Assembly (NCBI RefSeq): GCF_006363915.1
Contig: NZ_CP040946.1
Direction: 5' to 3' (one strand)
Source of the DNA: Methylophilus medardensis
Lineage (GTDB): Bacteria; Pseudomonadota; Gammaproteobacteria; Burkholderiales; Methylophilaceae
Length of the DNA: 64,000 bases
Shown: positions 17,361-26,443 of the stretch, in pieces
Layout: each line of letters begins with the position of its first letter
Position numbering within the stretch: the stretch's first letter is position 1
The notes under the pieces: model-generated
What the model saw: only the letters and a program-made list of their open reading frames with translations
The model's database searches: none
Told to the model about the DNA's origin: nothing
Translations under genes and position numbers: made by a program

Positions 17361-17801
17361 ATGACTGTACAACGCATCCAGCTGGATATTCACCGCTTGC
17401 AGCAGCATCAGCCGTTGTGGGCCGATTGCCGTGCTATCCGCCAGTCCGTCTTTATCGACGAGCAACAAGTCCCTGTTGCCCTTGAGTGGGATGCGGCGGA
17501 TGCTACCGCGACGCATTTGCTTGCGTGCTTGGATGGGCAATCGCTGGCTTGCGCACGCGTGCTGCCGGATGGGCACATTGGTCGCATGGCCGTTCTAGCC
17601 GCATGGCGCGGCCGAGGGGTGGGGGAAGCGCTGTTGTTACAGGCGATACAGGTCTGTCGGCAGTTGGGCGTTTCGCATGCGCGCTTGTCTGCACAGACAC
17701 ATGCGGTTGGTTTTTATCAGCAAGCCGGTTTTGAGGTCTGTAGCCCGCCCTACTTGGATGCCAACATCCTGCATGTCGATATGGAGCTCAAGCTGGTATA
17801 A
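17361..17801 (+). CDS. GNAT family N-acetyltransferase
   Basis: 146 residues. The start ATG 17361 follows GAGAGGG closely; a longer in-frame version lacks support. The fold is shown by FIDEQQVPVALEWD near the N-terminus, RMAVLAAWRGRGVGEALL (acetyl-CoA pyrophosphate loop, about residues 80-97) and FYQQAGFE near the C-terminus. It belongs to the ElaA/YjcF-like group; the substrate amine is unknown. It lies 48 bases upstream of the Fae paralog on the same strand. Confidence 0.88.
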   Translation: MTVQRIQLDIHRLQQHQPLWADCRAIRQSVFIDEQQVPVALEWDAADATATHLLACLDGQSLACARVLPDGHIGRMAVLAAWRGRGVGEALLLQAIQVCRQLGVSHARLSAQTHAVGFYQQAGFEVCSPPYLDANILHVDMELKLV

Positions 17802-17849
17802 TTATGGTTTAAGTTTTTCTCTAACTTGCAGACATAAAAAGGAATTCTC

Positions 17850-18392
17850 ATGTCAAAAATCGTATTTAAAGCCGGTGAAGCAACCGTGTTTTCTGAAGGT
17901 AAAGACGTTACTGCAGCGATGCCGGAAATCTTGATTGGCGCCGTTGATGGCCCAGTGGGTGCCGCGTTTGCCAACATGATGGCGCAAACCAAAGGCCATA
18001 CAGCCATGTTTGCCGTGCGTGACATTAACCAGATGGTGCGCCCAGCCACCATGATGGTGCCTAAAGTGACTTTGAAAGATTCCTTGAACATTGAGTTGTT
18101 TGGTGGCGTGGTGCAAGCCGGTGTTGCAGATGGCATCACCGATGCGGTGATTGAGGGTATTATTCCTAAAGAGTTGGTTAATGAGTTGTGTATTGTGGCC
18201 TTGTTGTGGGTAGACCCAGGTTGTGCAAAAGAAGCCAACCTCGACAAAGCCGACCTTTACAAAAACAACTACGAAGCGATTAAACTGGCATTGAAGCGCG
18301 CGTTAAATGATGAGCCTAGTATTGATGAGCTGATCGCTAACCGCGACAAAATCAAACACTGTATGTGGGAAGACAGCTGGGATCAGAAATAA
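17850..18392 (+). CDS. Formaldehyde-activating enzyme (Fae) paralog lacking the catalytic His
   Basis: 180 residues with the Fae fold sequence throughout: ILIGAVDGPVGAAFANMM, GHTAMFAVRDINQMVRPATMMVPKVT, ADGITDAVIEGIIPKELV, NNYEAIKLALKRAL. True Fae condenses formaldehyde with tetrahydromethanopterin using a His in the context VAHIDLIIG; the aligned segment here is AAMPEILIG, so the His position appears to be Met24. It is therefore probably one of the divergent paralogs (Fae2/Fae3 type) whose reaction is not established. RBS AAGGA precedes ATG 17850. A hairpin terminator follows directly. This gene supports a methylotrophic host. Confidence 0.88.
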   Translation: MSKIVFKAGEATVFSEGKDVTAAMPEILIGAVDGPVGAAFANMMAQTKGHTAMFAVRDINQMVRPATMMVPKVTLKDSLNIELFGGVVQAGVADGITDAVIEGIIPKELVNELCIVALLWVDPGCAKEANLDKADLYKNNYEAIKLALKRALNDEPSIDELIANRDKIKHCMWEDSWDQK

Positions 18393-18410
18393 TCTGTTCT
18401 TTTCTGCCAC

Positions 18411-18433
18411 GCCCCGCAATTGCGGGGTTTTTG
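18411..18433 (+). terminator. Terminator after the Fae paralog
   Basis: CCCCGCA/TGCGGGG stem with T-tract, 18 bases after the stop. Confidence 0.88.
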
Positions 18434-18448
18434 TTATCTGGATGACAC

Positions 18449-18859
18449 ATGAAGTATTTAATCAAACGCTATCTGGCGGTGATCTACGAACTGTTATTGA
18501 TGTTGGCGTTAACGCTGGCACTCACAGCCGCCTATGTCTTGCTTGTGGGTGATGCCAGTCATGGCTGGAAGCGTCTCGGTTTACAGGGCTTGTTGTGGCT
18601 GGTGATGGGTGCGTATTTTGTACGCTGTTGGGTGGTGAGTGGACAAACGCTTGCCAGCCAGACTTGGAAGTTTAAAGTAGTCAGTGCAGACGGGCGCTTG
18701 CTGGATCTGCCGCATGCCATGATGCGCTATGTGTTGGCGGGTGTGTTGTTGTTGCCAGCCGGGCTAACCTTATGGTGGGCGTTGCTGGATCGTGAGCAGC
18801 AGTTTTTGCATGACCGTCTGTTAGGGTCGCGCATCATTGTGTTGCCATCCGCTAAGTAA
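18449..18859 (+). CDS. RDD family membrane protein
   Basis: 136 residues, three hydrophobic helices (about 10-33, 44-66, 90-112). It starts with KRYLAVIYELLLMLAL, a variant of the RDD opening in which the Arg-Asp pattern is replaced, and has the family-like SQTWKFKVVSADGR and REQQFLHDRLLGSRII end. Function of small RDD proteins is mostly unknown; some act in ion transport. It converges with lptG. Confidence 0.8.
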   Translation: MKYLIKRYLAVIYELLLMLALTLALTAAYVLLVGDASHGWKRLGLQGLLWLVMGAYFVRCWVVSGQTLASQTWKFKVVSADGRLLDLPHAMMRYVLAGVLLLPAGLTLWWALLDREQQFLHDRLLGSRIIVLPSAK

Positions 18860-18878
18860 ACTCAAATGTAGTGCGGCG

Positions 18879-19973
18879 CTAACGACGCTCGACCACATAC
18901 AGCATGCCAAGACCGGCGGCTAAAAATAGCAGCGTCGGACTGATGGCACTCACTAGCGGTGACCAATCATTGAGTACGCCCAAGTGGACAAACACCCGAT
19001 TCATGATCTGATACACCACGCCGAGAAAAATGCCTGCGAAAATTTTGGCGCTGATGCCACCTGCGCGTTGCTGCAAAAAGCCAAAAGGCAGCGCCAGAAT
19101 GACCATGACCAGACAAGCCAAAGGGTAAACCAGTTTAGACCAGAGCGCGACCTGATAGCGGGTGCTGCGTTGCCCGTTTTGATGCAAGTATTGTATAAAG
19201 CTGTAGAGATTCCAGGCCGACATTTTTTCTGGAAGTACCAGAAGCACATTCAGCAGTTCCGGCCGGATAAGCGACTCCCATTCGGTCTGTTTGACAAACT
19301 TAGAGGTGACGGAGTTGTGCTGGGCTGCTTTGCTGGTGTTGATGCTGGTTTGGGTTACGTTCGAGAGCACCCAATGGTCATCCTCAAAGTACCCTTTGTC
19401 AGCATGACTGACATGACGCAAGCGGAACTGCGCATCAAAGTCATAAATATGAATATCTACCAGGCTCGTGTCCGGCATCACGGTGGTGACATTCACAAAA
19501 CTGCTGCCATCCTTAATCCATAAGCCGGACTGAAAGTCCTGTGCGATGACCGAATCAGTGGCTTGAATGCGGATGCGTTGCGCCATTTTTTCACTGATCG
19601 GCGCGATGATTTCGCCAATCAGAAACGTGATGAGGGCAAATACCAAACCAATGCTTAACAGCATTTTGGCGATCATTTGCAATGAGATGCCACTGGTGCG
19701 CATCACGATTAACTCCGAGCTACTGGCCATGGCGCCAAGGGTATAGACGATGCCTAGCAACACAGCAACGGGCGCCACCTCATAAATATGGCCCGGAATA
19801 CTGAGCCCGACATAGATCAGCATGCTGTTGATGCCATAGTGACCACGGCCCAGGCTGTCGAGCTCTTGTAATAGGTCGAAAAACGAGAACATGGCCAGCA
19901 GCCCCAGCAACACCAACATGATGTTGAAACTGATTTCTTTCCAGAAATAGCGATTTAACAGGGTAAGTTTCAT
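18879..19973 (-). CDS. lptG: LPS export ABC transporter permease LptG
   Basis: Inner-membrane permease of the LptB2FG complex that extracts lipopolysaccharide for transport to the outer membrane. 364 residues with six expected helices: three before and three after a periplasmic jellyroll (about 125-260). Typical text includes RYFWKEISFNIMLVLLGLLAMFSFFDLL in the first helix region, YEVAPVAVLLGIVYTLG, SSELIVMRTSGIS (coupling helix), and ALPFGF with a C-terminal helix pair. It starts 3 bases after lptF, so the two are translationally linked. Confidence 0.95.
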   Translation of the reverse strand: MKLTLLNRYFWKEISFNIMLVLLGLLAMFSFFDLLQELDSLGRGHYGINSMLIYVGLSIPGHIYEVAPVAVLLGIVYTLGAMASSSELIVMRTSGISLQMIAKMLLSIGLVFALITFLIGEIIAPISEKMAQRIRIQATDSVIAQDFQSGLWIKDGSSFVNVTTVMPDTSLVDIHIYDFDAQFRLRHVSHADKGYFEDDHWVLSNVTQTSINTSKAAQHNSVTSKFVKQTEWESLIRPELLNVLLVLPEKMSAWNLYSFIQYLHQNGQRSTRYQVALWSKLVYPLACLVMVILALPFGFLQQRAGGISAKIFAGIFLGVVYQIMNRVFVHLGVLNDWSPLVSAISPTLLFLAAGLGMLYVVERR

Positions 19974-19976
19974 GAC

Positions 19977-21080
19977 TTATGCGCGTTTCGCCCGGCGTTT
20001 AAACCAGTCAGGAATCAAGGGTTTCAAATGCTTGCGGCGGTGATAGAGATACCAGCCAAGCAGAATGAAGATCAGATGGACTGGCCATAAGCCAATCAGG
20101 ATGGAAATCTTCCCTTGCGTAATCCATGCCTGAAAAATGCTCAGCATGTTGTTGTAGATGATAAAGATCAGGATCGCAAACATGATATTAAGCGAGCGGC
20201 CAGCACGTGGGTCAACGAAGCTGAGTGGAATGGCAAGCAGTACCATCACAATGGTTGAAATTGGAATCGCCAGCCGCCAATGCAACTCGGCATGGTCTCC
20301 GGGGCTGGCGCCACTGACCAGTGACTGCGTGGATCGGGTCTGCGCCGTGCTGGTTGAGGGCGCAGCTTCTTTGATTTCCACCCGGATGTCATAACGCTCA
20401 AATTCAGTGGTCATGACTTCTAGCGTGTTGGGCGTGATTTCATAGCGCCGACCATGCTCCATGCGCAAAAAATTATCGCCATTATTTGCTTTAAAGCGAC
20501 TGCCGGTATTCGCAGTGATAATGCCGGTTTTGCCGTGTTGCCTGGATTGCACAAAAACGTTTTTAACCTCGTAACCCAGTTTGTCGAAACTCTCGATAAA
20601 GTAGATGCGGTCACCGTTGCTAGACTCTTTAAAGGTGCCGGGGCTAATAGAGGATAACTCGTCTCGTTTTTTTAATTGGGCGCGGTAATTGTCTGCTTTT
20701 TCATTGGCCCAAGGCATGATGACCAAGCTGAACAGAGAGATGATGAGCACAATCGGTGAGATAAACCGCAAAATCGGCGCGACCCATTGACGCAAACTCA
20801 GGCCGGCATTCATCCAAATCACCATTTCGGAGTCGCGATGCCAGCGCGTTAAGGTTAGCAACACGGCCAGAAAAATCGCCAGAGACAGCATCATGGGCAT
20901 AAACTGCACCAAGCTGAATGTTAGGATGGTGCCGATCGCATCGTTCGGTAGAATGCCCTTGGACACTTGGCGCACGATGTTACCGGCACGCTGTGCCACC
21001 ACAATGCCTAAAATAATCAGGAAGATGGCAGAGGCCGAGGACATCAGCTCTGCGGACAATGCACGTTTGAAGATTTTCAA
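19977..21080 (-). CDS. lptF: LPS export ABC transporter permease LptF
   Basis: Partner permease of LptG. 367 residues with a similar plan: helices near 15-35, 55-75, 98-118, a periplasmic jellyroll (about 125-275), and three C-terminal helices. Landmarks are FKRALSAELMSSASAIFLIILGIV in pieces, SEMVIWMNAGLSLRQWV (coupling helix), and IPLSFVDPRAGRSLNIMFAI. The start is TTG 21080; no ATG alternative preserves the N-terminal helix. It is divergent from pepA, the common proteobacterial arrangement. Confidence 0.94.
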   Translation of the reverse strand: MKIFKRALSAELMSSASAIFLIILGIVVAQRAGNIVRQVSKGILPNDAIGTILTFSLVQFMPMMLSLAIFLAVLLTLTRWHRDSEMVIWMNAGLSLRQWVAPILRFISPIVLIISLFSLVIMPWANEKADNYRAQLKKRDELSSISPGTFKESSNGDRIYFIESFDKLGYEVKNVFVQSRQHGKTGIITANTGSRFKANNGDNFLRMEHGRRYEITPNTLEVMTTEFERYDIRVEIKEAAPSTSTAQTRSTQSLVSGASPGDHAELHWRLAIPISTIVMVLLAIPLSFVDPRAGRSLNIMFAILIFIIYNNMLSIFQAWITQGKISILIGLWPVHLIFILLGWYLYHRRKHLKPLIPDWFKRRAKRA

Positions 21081-21168
21081 TTTATATGCACCGCTTTGAA
21101 ATCAGCATAAAACACTAGATAATACGACCATCACTCAGGCAAATTGCATGGCATCACAAAGGATAAAG

Positions 21169-22650
21169 ATGGAATTTAGCATAAAAAGCACTGCCCCGGA
21201 AAAATTGCGTACCGATTGCTTGCTGGTCGGCATTTATGAAGGGCGAAAACTGACCGATTTAGCGAAATCGCTGGATACACTGAGCGAAAAAGCAATTTCC
21301 ACCGCGCTGAAGTCAGGCGACATGGAAGGTAAGGCCGGCACTACGCTGTTATTACGCCAGTTAGCTGGTGTATCCGTGCCCAGAATTCTGTTGGTTGGAT
21401 TGGGCAAAGCCGAGGAGCTCACACTCAAACAGCTGAAAAGCAGTGTTCGAGCCGCGGTGAAAGCCTTGCCAGCCGGGGTTGAAAGTATCGCTGCAGACTT
21501 TGCTAGCTTGAGCATTAAAAAGAGCTCGGTGCAGCAAATCGCTGCTGCGTTGGCAGAGGTGGTGCTGGATGCCACTTATAAAGTCAATGCAGTGAAGCAG
21601 AAGTCGGTGGAACCGCATGCATTAAAGCAAGTGATCTTGCTGGTAGACAAAGCAGACCAAGCGGCGGCTGAGCTGGGTGCGTCGCAGGGGCGCAGCTTGG
21701 GTCAGGGCGTCGCCTTAGCCAAAGATCTCGGTAATTTACCCCCCAATATCTGTACGCCTACTTATCTGGGCAAGCAAGCTGAAAAGCTGGCCAAGGATTA
21801 TGGATTTAAAGTGGAGGTGCTGGACCAAGCGGCGATTGAAAAGCTCAACATGGGCTCTTTCTTAGGGGTGACACAGGGCAGTGACGAGCCCCCACGCTTT
21901 ATTGTATTGCAGCATTTGCATGGCAAAAAAACGCAAAAGCCCGTGGTTTTGGTAGGCAAAGGCATCACTTTTGATACCGGCGGTATTTCGCTCAAACCCG
22001 GCGCAGACATGGATGAAATGAAGTACGATATGTGCGGCGCGGCATCGGTGCTGGGGGTCTTTAAGGCGCTTGGCGAATTGAAATTGCCATTGAATGTGGT
22101 CGGTTTAATCCCAACTTGCGAAAATATGCCGAGTGGTCGCGCGACCAAGCCCGGTGACGTGTTGACCAGCATGTCTGGCCAAACCATTGAAGTGCTAAAT
22201 ACCGATGCAGAAGGTCGCCTGATTTTGTGCGATGCGTTGACTTATGCCGAGCGATTTGAACCGGCGGCGGTGATTGACATTGCTACGCTGACTGGTGCTT
22301 GTGTGATTGCACTCGGTCATCATGTGAGCGGTTTATTTGCCAATAATGACAGTTTGGCCAAGGCACTGTTAGACGCCGGAGAAAAAGCCGGTGACCGTGC
22401 CTGGCAAATGCCAATGTTGGACGAATATCAGGGCCAACTCGACAGTAATTTTGCTGACATTGCCAATATTGGCGGCCGCGCTGCAGGCAGCATTACCGCG
22501 GCTTGTTTCTTGTCGCGGTTTGCTAAAAAATATGATTGGGCGCATCTCGATATCGCCGGCACTGCCTGGAAGTCTGGCAAGGAGAAAGGCGGCACTGGCC
22601 GTCCCGTGCCATTGTTAGTCACGTATTTAATGCAACAGGCAGCCAAGTAA
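21169..22650 (+). CDS. pepA: Leucyl aminopeptidase (M17)
   Basis: A di-metal hexameric aminopeptidase that trims N-terminal residues; in some bacteria PepA also binds DNA. 493 residues from ATG 21169, which follows AAGGA by 6 bases; an ATG at 21148 is less likely. The C-terminal catalytic domain shows VGKGITFDTGGISLKP (Lys and Asp ligands), YDMCGAA, NTDAEGRLILCDAL (signature with Asp, Glu and Arg) and GHHVSGLFAN. The first 160 residues form the regulatory N-domain. It is followed 7 bases later by holC. Confidence 0.97.
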   Translation: MEFSIKSTAPEKLRTDCLLVGIYEGRKLTDLAKSLDTLSEKAISTALKSGDMEGKAGTTLLLRQLAGVSVPRILLVGLGKAEELTLKQLKSSVRAAVKALPAGVESIAADFASLSIKKSSVQQIAAALAEVVLDATYKVNAVKQKSVEPHALKQVILLVDKADQAAAELGASQGRSLGQGVALAKDLGNLPPNICTPTYLGKQAEKLAKDYGFKVEVLDQAAIEKLNMGSFLGVTQGSDEPPRFIVLQHLHGKKTQKPVVLVGKGITFDTGGISLKPGADMDEMKYDMCGAASVLGVFKALGELKLPLNVVGLIPTCENMPSGRATKPGDVLTSMSGQTIEVLNTDAEGRLILCDALTYAERFEPAAVIDIATLTGACVIALGHHVSGLFANNDSLAKALLDAGEKAGDRAWQMPMLDEYQGQLDSNFADIANIGGRAAGSITAACFLSRFAKKYDWAHLDIAGTAWKSGKEKGGTGRPVPLLVTYLMQQAAK

Positions 22651-22657
22651 TACCCGC

Positions 22658-23077
22658 ATGACCAAAATCCGCTTTTACACGGATGTCCCCGATGCGCCCA
22701 TCTTGATGGCGCACTTGGTGCATCAGGCGCTATCGCGTCAGCGGCAAGTCACCATTTATGTGGCTGATCGCGCGCAGGCAGTGTGGCTCGAAGAACGCTT
22801 ATGGCAATCGACCGCCGAGAGTTTTTTACCGCATGCCTTGGCGGATGCTGAACATGCGGCCTTGACGCCGGTACAATTGGCTTGGTTACCAGAGCAGATT
22901 CGTCAGGATGATTTATTGTTCAATCATCAGACGACCTTGCCAAAGTTTTTTAGCCGATTCCGTCACCTGTTTGAGCTGATCGGTCCCGATGAGGCAGACA
23001 AAATGGCCGGTCGACAACGCTGGGCGTTTTATCGTGACCGTGGTTACGAGATTCAGCACATGAATAAGCATATGTAG
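22658..23077 (+). CDS. holC: DNA polymerase III subunit chi
   Basis: 139 residues. Chi links the clamp-loader complex to SSB. Family features are the opening KIRFYTDVP, the central ERLWQ, SFLPHAL and the C-terminal RQRWAFYRDRGYEIQHMNKH-type end. Placement right after pepA is the usual one. The next gene is not valS, which often follows holC, but a coiled-coil protein. Confidence 0.93.
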   Translation: MTKIRFYTDVPDAPILMAHLVHQALSRQRQVTIYVADRAQAVWLEERLWQSTAESFLPHALADAEHAALTPVQLAWLPEQIRQDDLLFNHQTTLPKFFSRFRHLFELIGPDEADKMAGRQRWAFYRDRGYEIQHMNKHM

Positions 23078-23102
23078 TCACAAGCCTTGTAAGGGGGATG
23101 GT

Positions 23103-24053
23103 GTGGATATTTCAGAAATTCCGGTGTTAACCAAGGTGGTCCATAAAGCCGCCGTGCCCGGCATTGAGATGGATGAACTGGTCGGGCAACTCAAACAAGC
23201 GTTATTGCCGGAAATCACCCAATTGATCGTCAGCCAAATGGCCGAGCAACGTGAGGGTGCCCTTGCCACAGCGCAGCAATCCCTGTCTGCGCATGCCGAT
23301 AGTCTAGCGCAGAGCTTGCTTGCAAAAGCCCAATCGCAAGTGGGTGACAGTATTCAATCTGTTGAGCAGGCTTTTCGTGAGGCCATGGCGCACGTCGGTC
23401 AGCAACAATTGCAGTCACTCGAAGCGCAAGTGAGCCATCTGACCCAGACGCAGCAGACGCAGATAGCCGATAGTGAGCAAGCTTTTTTGGCAATGCTGGC
23501 GCAACATACCCAACAACAATTGCAATCTGTTGAACAACAGCTACTGCAATTCAGCGACGTGCAAGCGCAGTGGCTACTCACTGCCGAGCAATCGGTGCGT
23601 GACGCTGTCGAAAAAGCCAGTCAGCAATGGCTGGGCGAGACGCTGACGCCGCTCATCGACGCGCAACAGACTCAGATGGAAAACCGCGTGCTTACGGTAC
23701 GTGAACAGTTAGAGCAGGCTTTGGCCACGCATTTAGAAGCGTTGCAAGAAAGTAGCAAACAAACATTGAGTGCAAGCCATGAGGCCGCAACTGCTACGCT
23801 CATGACAGACTACAAACAATCACTACAAGCGGCTTTTGTTGAGCTCAATGCCACGCAAATGAGTGCTTTTAAAGAAAGTATGCAGGCAGAATTAGCCGCG
23901 TCAGCGCCAGCTTTAGAGGAAAAAGTCGCCGCCTTGGTGGCCGCTGCGGTGGCAAGCCAATTGCAGGAGATGGAGGCCGAAATGAACAAACGCCTCAAGG
24001 CGCGTATTTTAGAAGTGTTACAAGGCATCAAGTTCGTGATGCCTACGGTTTAG
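23103..24053 (+). CDS. Coiled-coil protein of unknown function (316 aa)
   Basis: The start is GTG 23103 with AAGGGGGA 5 bases upstream. Only the N-terminus (ISEIPVLTKVVHKAAVPG) and the C-terminus (RLKARILEVLQGIKFVMPTV) look like ordered, conserved parts. Residues about 30-290 are Gln/Ala/Ser-rich with repeated patterns such as QQLQSVEQ and QQLQSLEA, predicted to form long helical coiled coil. No signal peptide, membrane segment or catalytic motif. The opening resembles a betaproteobacterial protein (DUF2486-like) seen beside holC, but I am not certain. It converges with xthA with only 3 bases between the stops. Confidence 0.75.
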   Translation: MDISEIPVLTKVVHKAAVPGIEMDELVGQLKQALLPEITQLIVSQMAEQREGALATAQQSLSAHADSLAQSLLAKAQSQVGDSIQSVEQAFREAMAHVGQQQLQSLEAQVSHLTQTQQTQIADSEQAFLAMLAQHTQQQLQSVEQQLLQFSDVQAQWLLTAEQSVRDAVEKASQQWLGETLTPLIDAQQTQMENRVLTVREQLEQALATHLEALQESSKQTLSASHEAATATLMTDYKQSLQAAFVELNATQMSAFKESMQAELAASAPALEEKVAALVAAAVASQLQEMEAEMNKRLKARILEVLQGIKFVMPTV

Positions 24054-24056
24054 CGC

Positions 24057-24827
24057 TTAGGCGTTTGCTAGCGTGAGCACGACCGGGGTGTGGTCGCTAG
24101 GACGCTCCAGTTTGCGTGGGGCTTTGTCGATCACGCAATCGAGGCACAAGGGCTTTAAGGCCTCACTGACCAAAATATGGTCGATACGCATGCCCATGTT
24201 ACGGCGAAAAGCAGCCATGCGGTAATCCCACCAGCTGAATTGCCCTGCCTCCTCGTGAAACAGCCGATAGCTATCATGCAATCCCAAGGCAAGTAGGCGT
24301 TCAAAAGCCGCCCGCTCCGCTGGGCTCACCAGTACTTGTCCCTCCCAAGCCACTGGATCATGGCAGTCGCGATCGTCTGGCGCAATATTATAATCACCCA
24401 ACAAAGCCAGTTTTTCATGCTGTGTTAACTCATCGGTCACCCACGCATGTAGGGCTTCTAGCCACTGCAATTTATAGGGGTATTTTTCGGAGTCTAGTGC
24501 TTGGCCATTCACCACATAGGCACAGATCACGCGCACCCCGAGTACCGTCGCCGCGATAATGCGTTTTTGCGCATCGACAAAATTTGGTAAATCAAGATGT
24601 ACGTCTTGCAACGGATGCGGGCTGATAATTGCCACACCGTTATAGGTTTTTTGGCCGTTATGCACCGCATTGAATCCGGCCTCTTGCAACGCTGCGTAGG
24701 GAAACTTGCTGTCTTCCTGCTTGGTTTCCTGCAGGCACAATACATCCGGCTGATTGGCTGTGAGCCAGTCCAGCACATGCGGCAAGCGCACCGTCAGAGA
24801 GTTGACGTTCCAAGTAGCCAGTTTCAA
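24057..24827 (-). CDS. xthA: Exodeoxyribonuclease III / AP endonuclease
   Basis: Repairs abasic sites and has 3'-5' exonuclease activity. 256 residues from a TTG start at 24827, chosen because GGAGA lies about 7 bases upstream and the protein then begins at the conserved KLATWNVNSL. Catalytic landmarks are LQETKQ (Glu), the NGVAIIS turn, GDYNIAPDDRD (Asp/Asn pair), WWDYRMAAFRRNMGMRIDHIL, and SDHTPVV (catalytic Asp-His near the C-terminus). Confidence 0.94.
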   Translation of the reverse strand: MKLATWNVNSLTVRLPHVLDWLTANQPDVLCLQETKQEDSKFPYAALQEAGFNAVHNGQKTYNGVAIISPHPLQDVHLDLPNFVDAQKRIIAATVLGVRVICAYVVNGQALDSEKYPYKLQWLEALHAWVTDELTQHEKLALLGDYNIAPDDRDCHDPVAWEGQVLVSPAERAAFERLLALGLHDSYRLFHEEAGQFSWWDYRMAAFRRNMGMRIDHILVSEALKPLCLDCVIDKAPRKLERPSDHTPVVLTLANA

Positions 24828-25020
24828 CGAGATTCTCCACAAAGTAGGTTGGTTTCGCTGGCGCTTGAAAGGCGCCCGCATAACCATTGTATTTTACACC
24901 ACTCTGCGTGGATGCTGAGGAGGAAGGCTGGGCTCACAGCCGCAAGCCGTGTTTTGGCGCATATCAGACAAATGGCGTATTTTTGAATGGTCTGTTGCCC
25001 GTTAAAGTGGAGCCTATTGC

Positions 25021-26241
25021 ATGCGGATAAAGGAATTTTCAGTGAATACAGCGCAGAATGTTAAGCAAGCGCAACCCAGCGGTTTTTCGAATCATGAATG
25101 GTGGCTGTTAGTCGCGATGGTGTTGGTGGCGATGGCGTTGCGACCGGGCATTGTGTCCATGGGACCCGCCCTACCCGCCATCATAGACCACTTTCAATTA
25201 AGTCATGCCACGGCCTCCCTGATGACGGCGATCCCAGACCTGTTGATGGGCGCATTGGCGCTGCCAACACCATGGCTAGTGCGGCGTTTTGGAGTGAATC
25301 GGGTACTCATGACAGCGTTGGCAGTATTAAGTCTGTCGATCTTGCTGCGGGCTTACGCCCCGACGAGTGACGTGTTGATGACTGCCACGGTAGGGGTGGG
25401 CGCTGGCATCGCTGTGGCTGGGGCGATGTTTGCCGGCATTGTTAAAACCAGTTTTGCCCATCGGGCGGCATTTGTGATGGGTATCTACGCCACTGCGTTG
25501 TCTTTTGGCAGCACTTTATCTGCGGGACTGACCGGCTGGGTATTACAGTTATCAAGCTGGCGTGTCGCCACTGGCTTATGGGTGGTATTCGGCGTGATGG
25601 CGATCTTGGCTTGGGGGCTCGTGGTGCGCAAGTCACTCTCGGCTTCGTCGGTTGACGCTGCGTCTGCTGCTGCGCCGGTGCGCCTGCCATTGCGCACGCC
25701 GGTGGCTTGGATGATTGCGTTATTTTTTGCCTGTGTGAATTTCTTGTTCTATGCCATTCTGACTTGGACGTCGGCCATGTACCAAGAGCGCGGCATGCCC
25801 GCCGCGGAGGCTGGCGCCGTGTTGGCAAGTTTCACCTTTTGTTTCATGCTTGCCAGCCCAATTGTCGGCTCTTTTAGCCGACATACCGATCGACGAAGCT
25901 GGCTGGCCGCTTGTGCCTTATTGTCCACCATCGGTTTGGCTGGCATGGCCATGCCGGGCAACGCGCCATGGCTTTGGGTGCCACTGACCGCCTTTGGCTT
26001 AGGGGGTGCATTTACGCTCGCGATGACCTTGCCGCTGGATCATACCCATACCGCCGATGCCGCCAATCGCTGGAATGCCTTTATATTAACAGTGGGTTAT
26101 TTGATCGCTGCATTTGGCCCCTTCTTCGTCGGCTATCTGAGAGATGTGAGTGGTCACTTTGAACTGGCTTTTCAGTGGTTATGTGTGGTCTCATTTTTGA
26201 TGCTATTACTGTCTTTCACACTCAAACCTAGCGCCTCCTGA
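25021..26241 (+). CDS. MFS transporter, CynX/NimT-like
   Basis: 406 residues with twelve predicted transmembrane helices. It matches the CynX/NimT (cyanate / 2-nitroimidazole) branch: ALRPGIVSMGPALPAI in helix 1, LMTAIPDLLMGALALPTPWLVRRFG with the MFS inter-helix 2-3 loop, and VGVGAGIAVAGAM in helix 4. The substrate is not determinable here; no cyanase gene is nearby. The start is ATG 25021 (GGAG 8 bases upstream), while GTG 25042 with AGGA 7 bases upstream is an equally good choice. Confidence 0.87.
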   Translation: MRIKEFSVNTAQNVKQAQPSGFSNHEWWLLVAMVLVAMALRPGIVSMGPALPAIIDHFQLSHATASLMTAIPDLLMGALALPTPWLVRRFGVNRVLMTALAVLSLSILLRAYAPTSDVLMTATVGVGAGIAVAGAMFAGIVKTSFAHRAAFVMGIYATALSFGSTLSAGLTGWVLQLSSWRVATGLWVVFGVMAILAWGLVVRKSLSASSVDAASAAAPVRLPLRTPVAWMIALFFACVNFLFYAILTWTSAMYQERGMPAAEAGAVLASFTFCFMLASPIVGSFSRHTDRRSWLAACALLSTIGLAGMAMPGNAPWLWVPLTAFGLGGAFTLAMTLPLDHTHTADAANRWNAFILTVGYLIAAFGPFFVGYLRDVSGHFELAFQWLCVVSFLMLLLSFTLKPSAS

Positions 26242-26250
26242 GCGCGCCGC

Positions 26251-26280
26251 GGCTGATGACGAGAGCGTCACTCGTCAGCC
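26251..26280 (+). terminator. Hairpin after the MFS gene
   Basis: Imperfect inverted repeat GGCTGATGACGAG / CTCGTCAGCC, 9 bases past the stop. No T-tract follows, so termination is only suggested. Confidence 0.4.
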
Positions 26281-26443
26281 TTGCATGAGCCCACGATGAC
26301 GACGCTCATCAATTCGTTGGATACCGCCTGAAATGGTGGTCTGTTTGCATGATGTTGATGCCCTTGTGTCCTGTATAAATAGCGTTGGGTAAGATTGCTG
26401 GTCATCTGCCAACTCAATATTTTTTCAGGTCAGTCGGATACTC

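Noticed and set aside
23380..23560. Direct DNA repeats inside the coiled-coil gene
   Set aside because: The repeated CAACAATTGCAATC-like stretches follow from recurrent Gln-Leu-Gln-Ser coding, not from a separate element.
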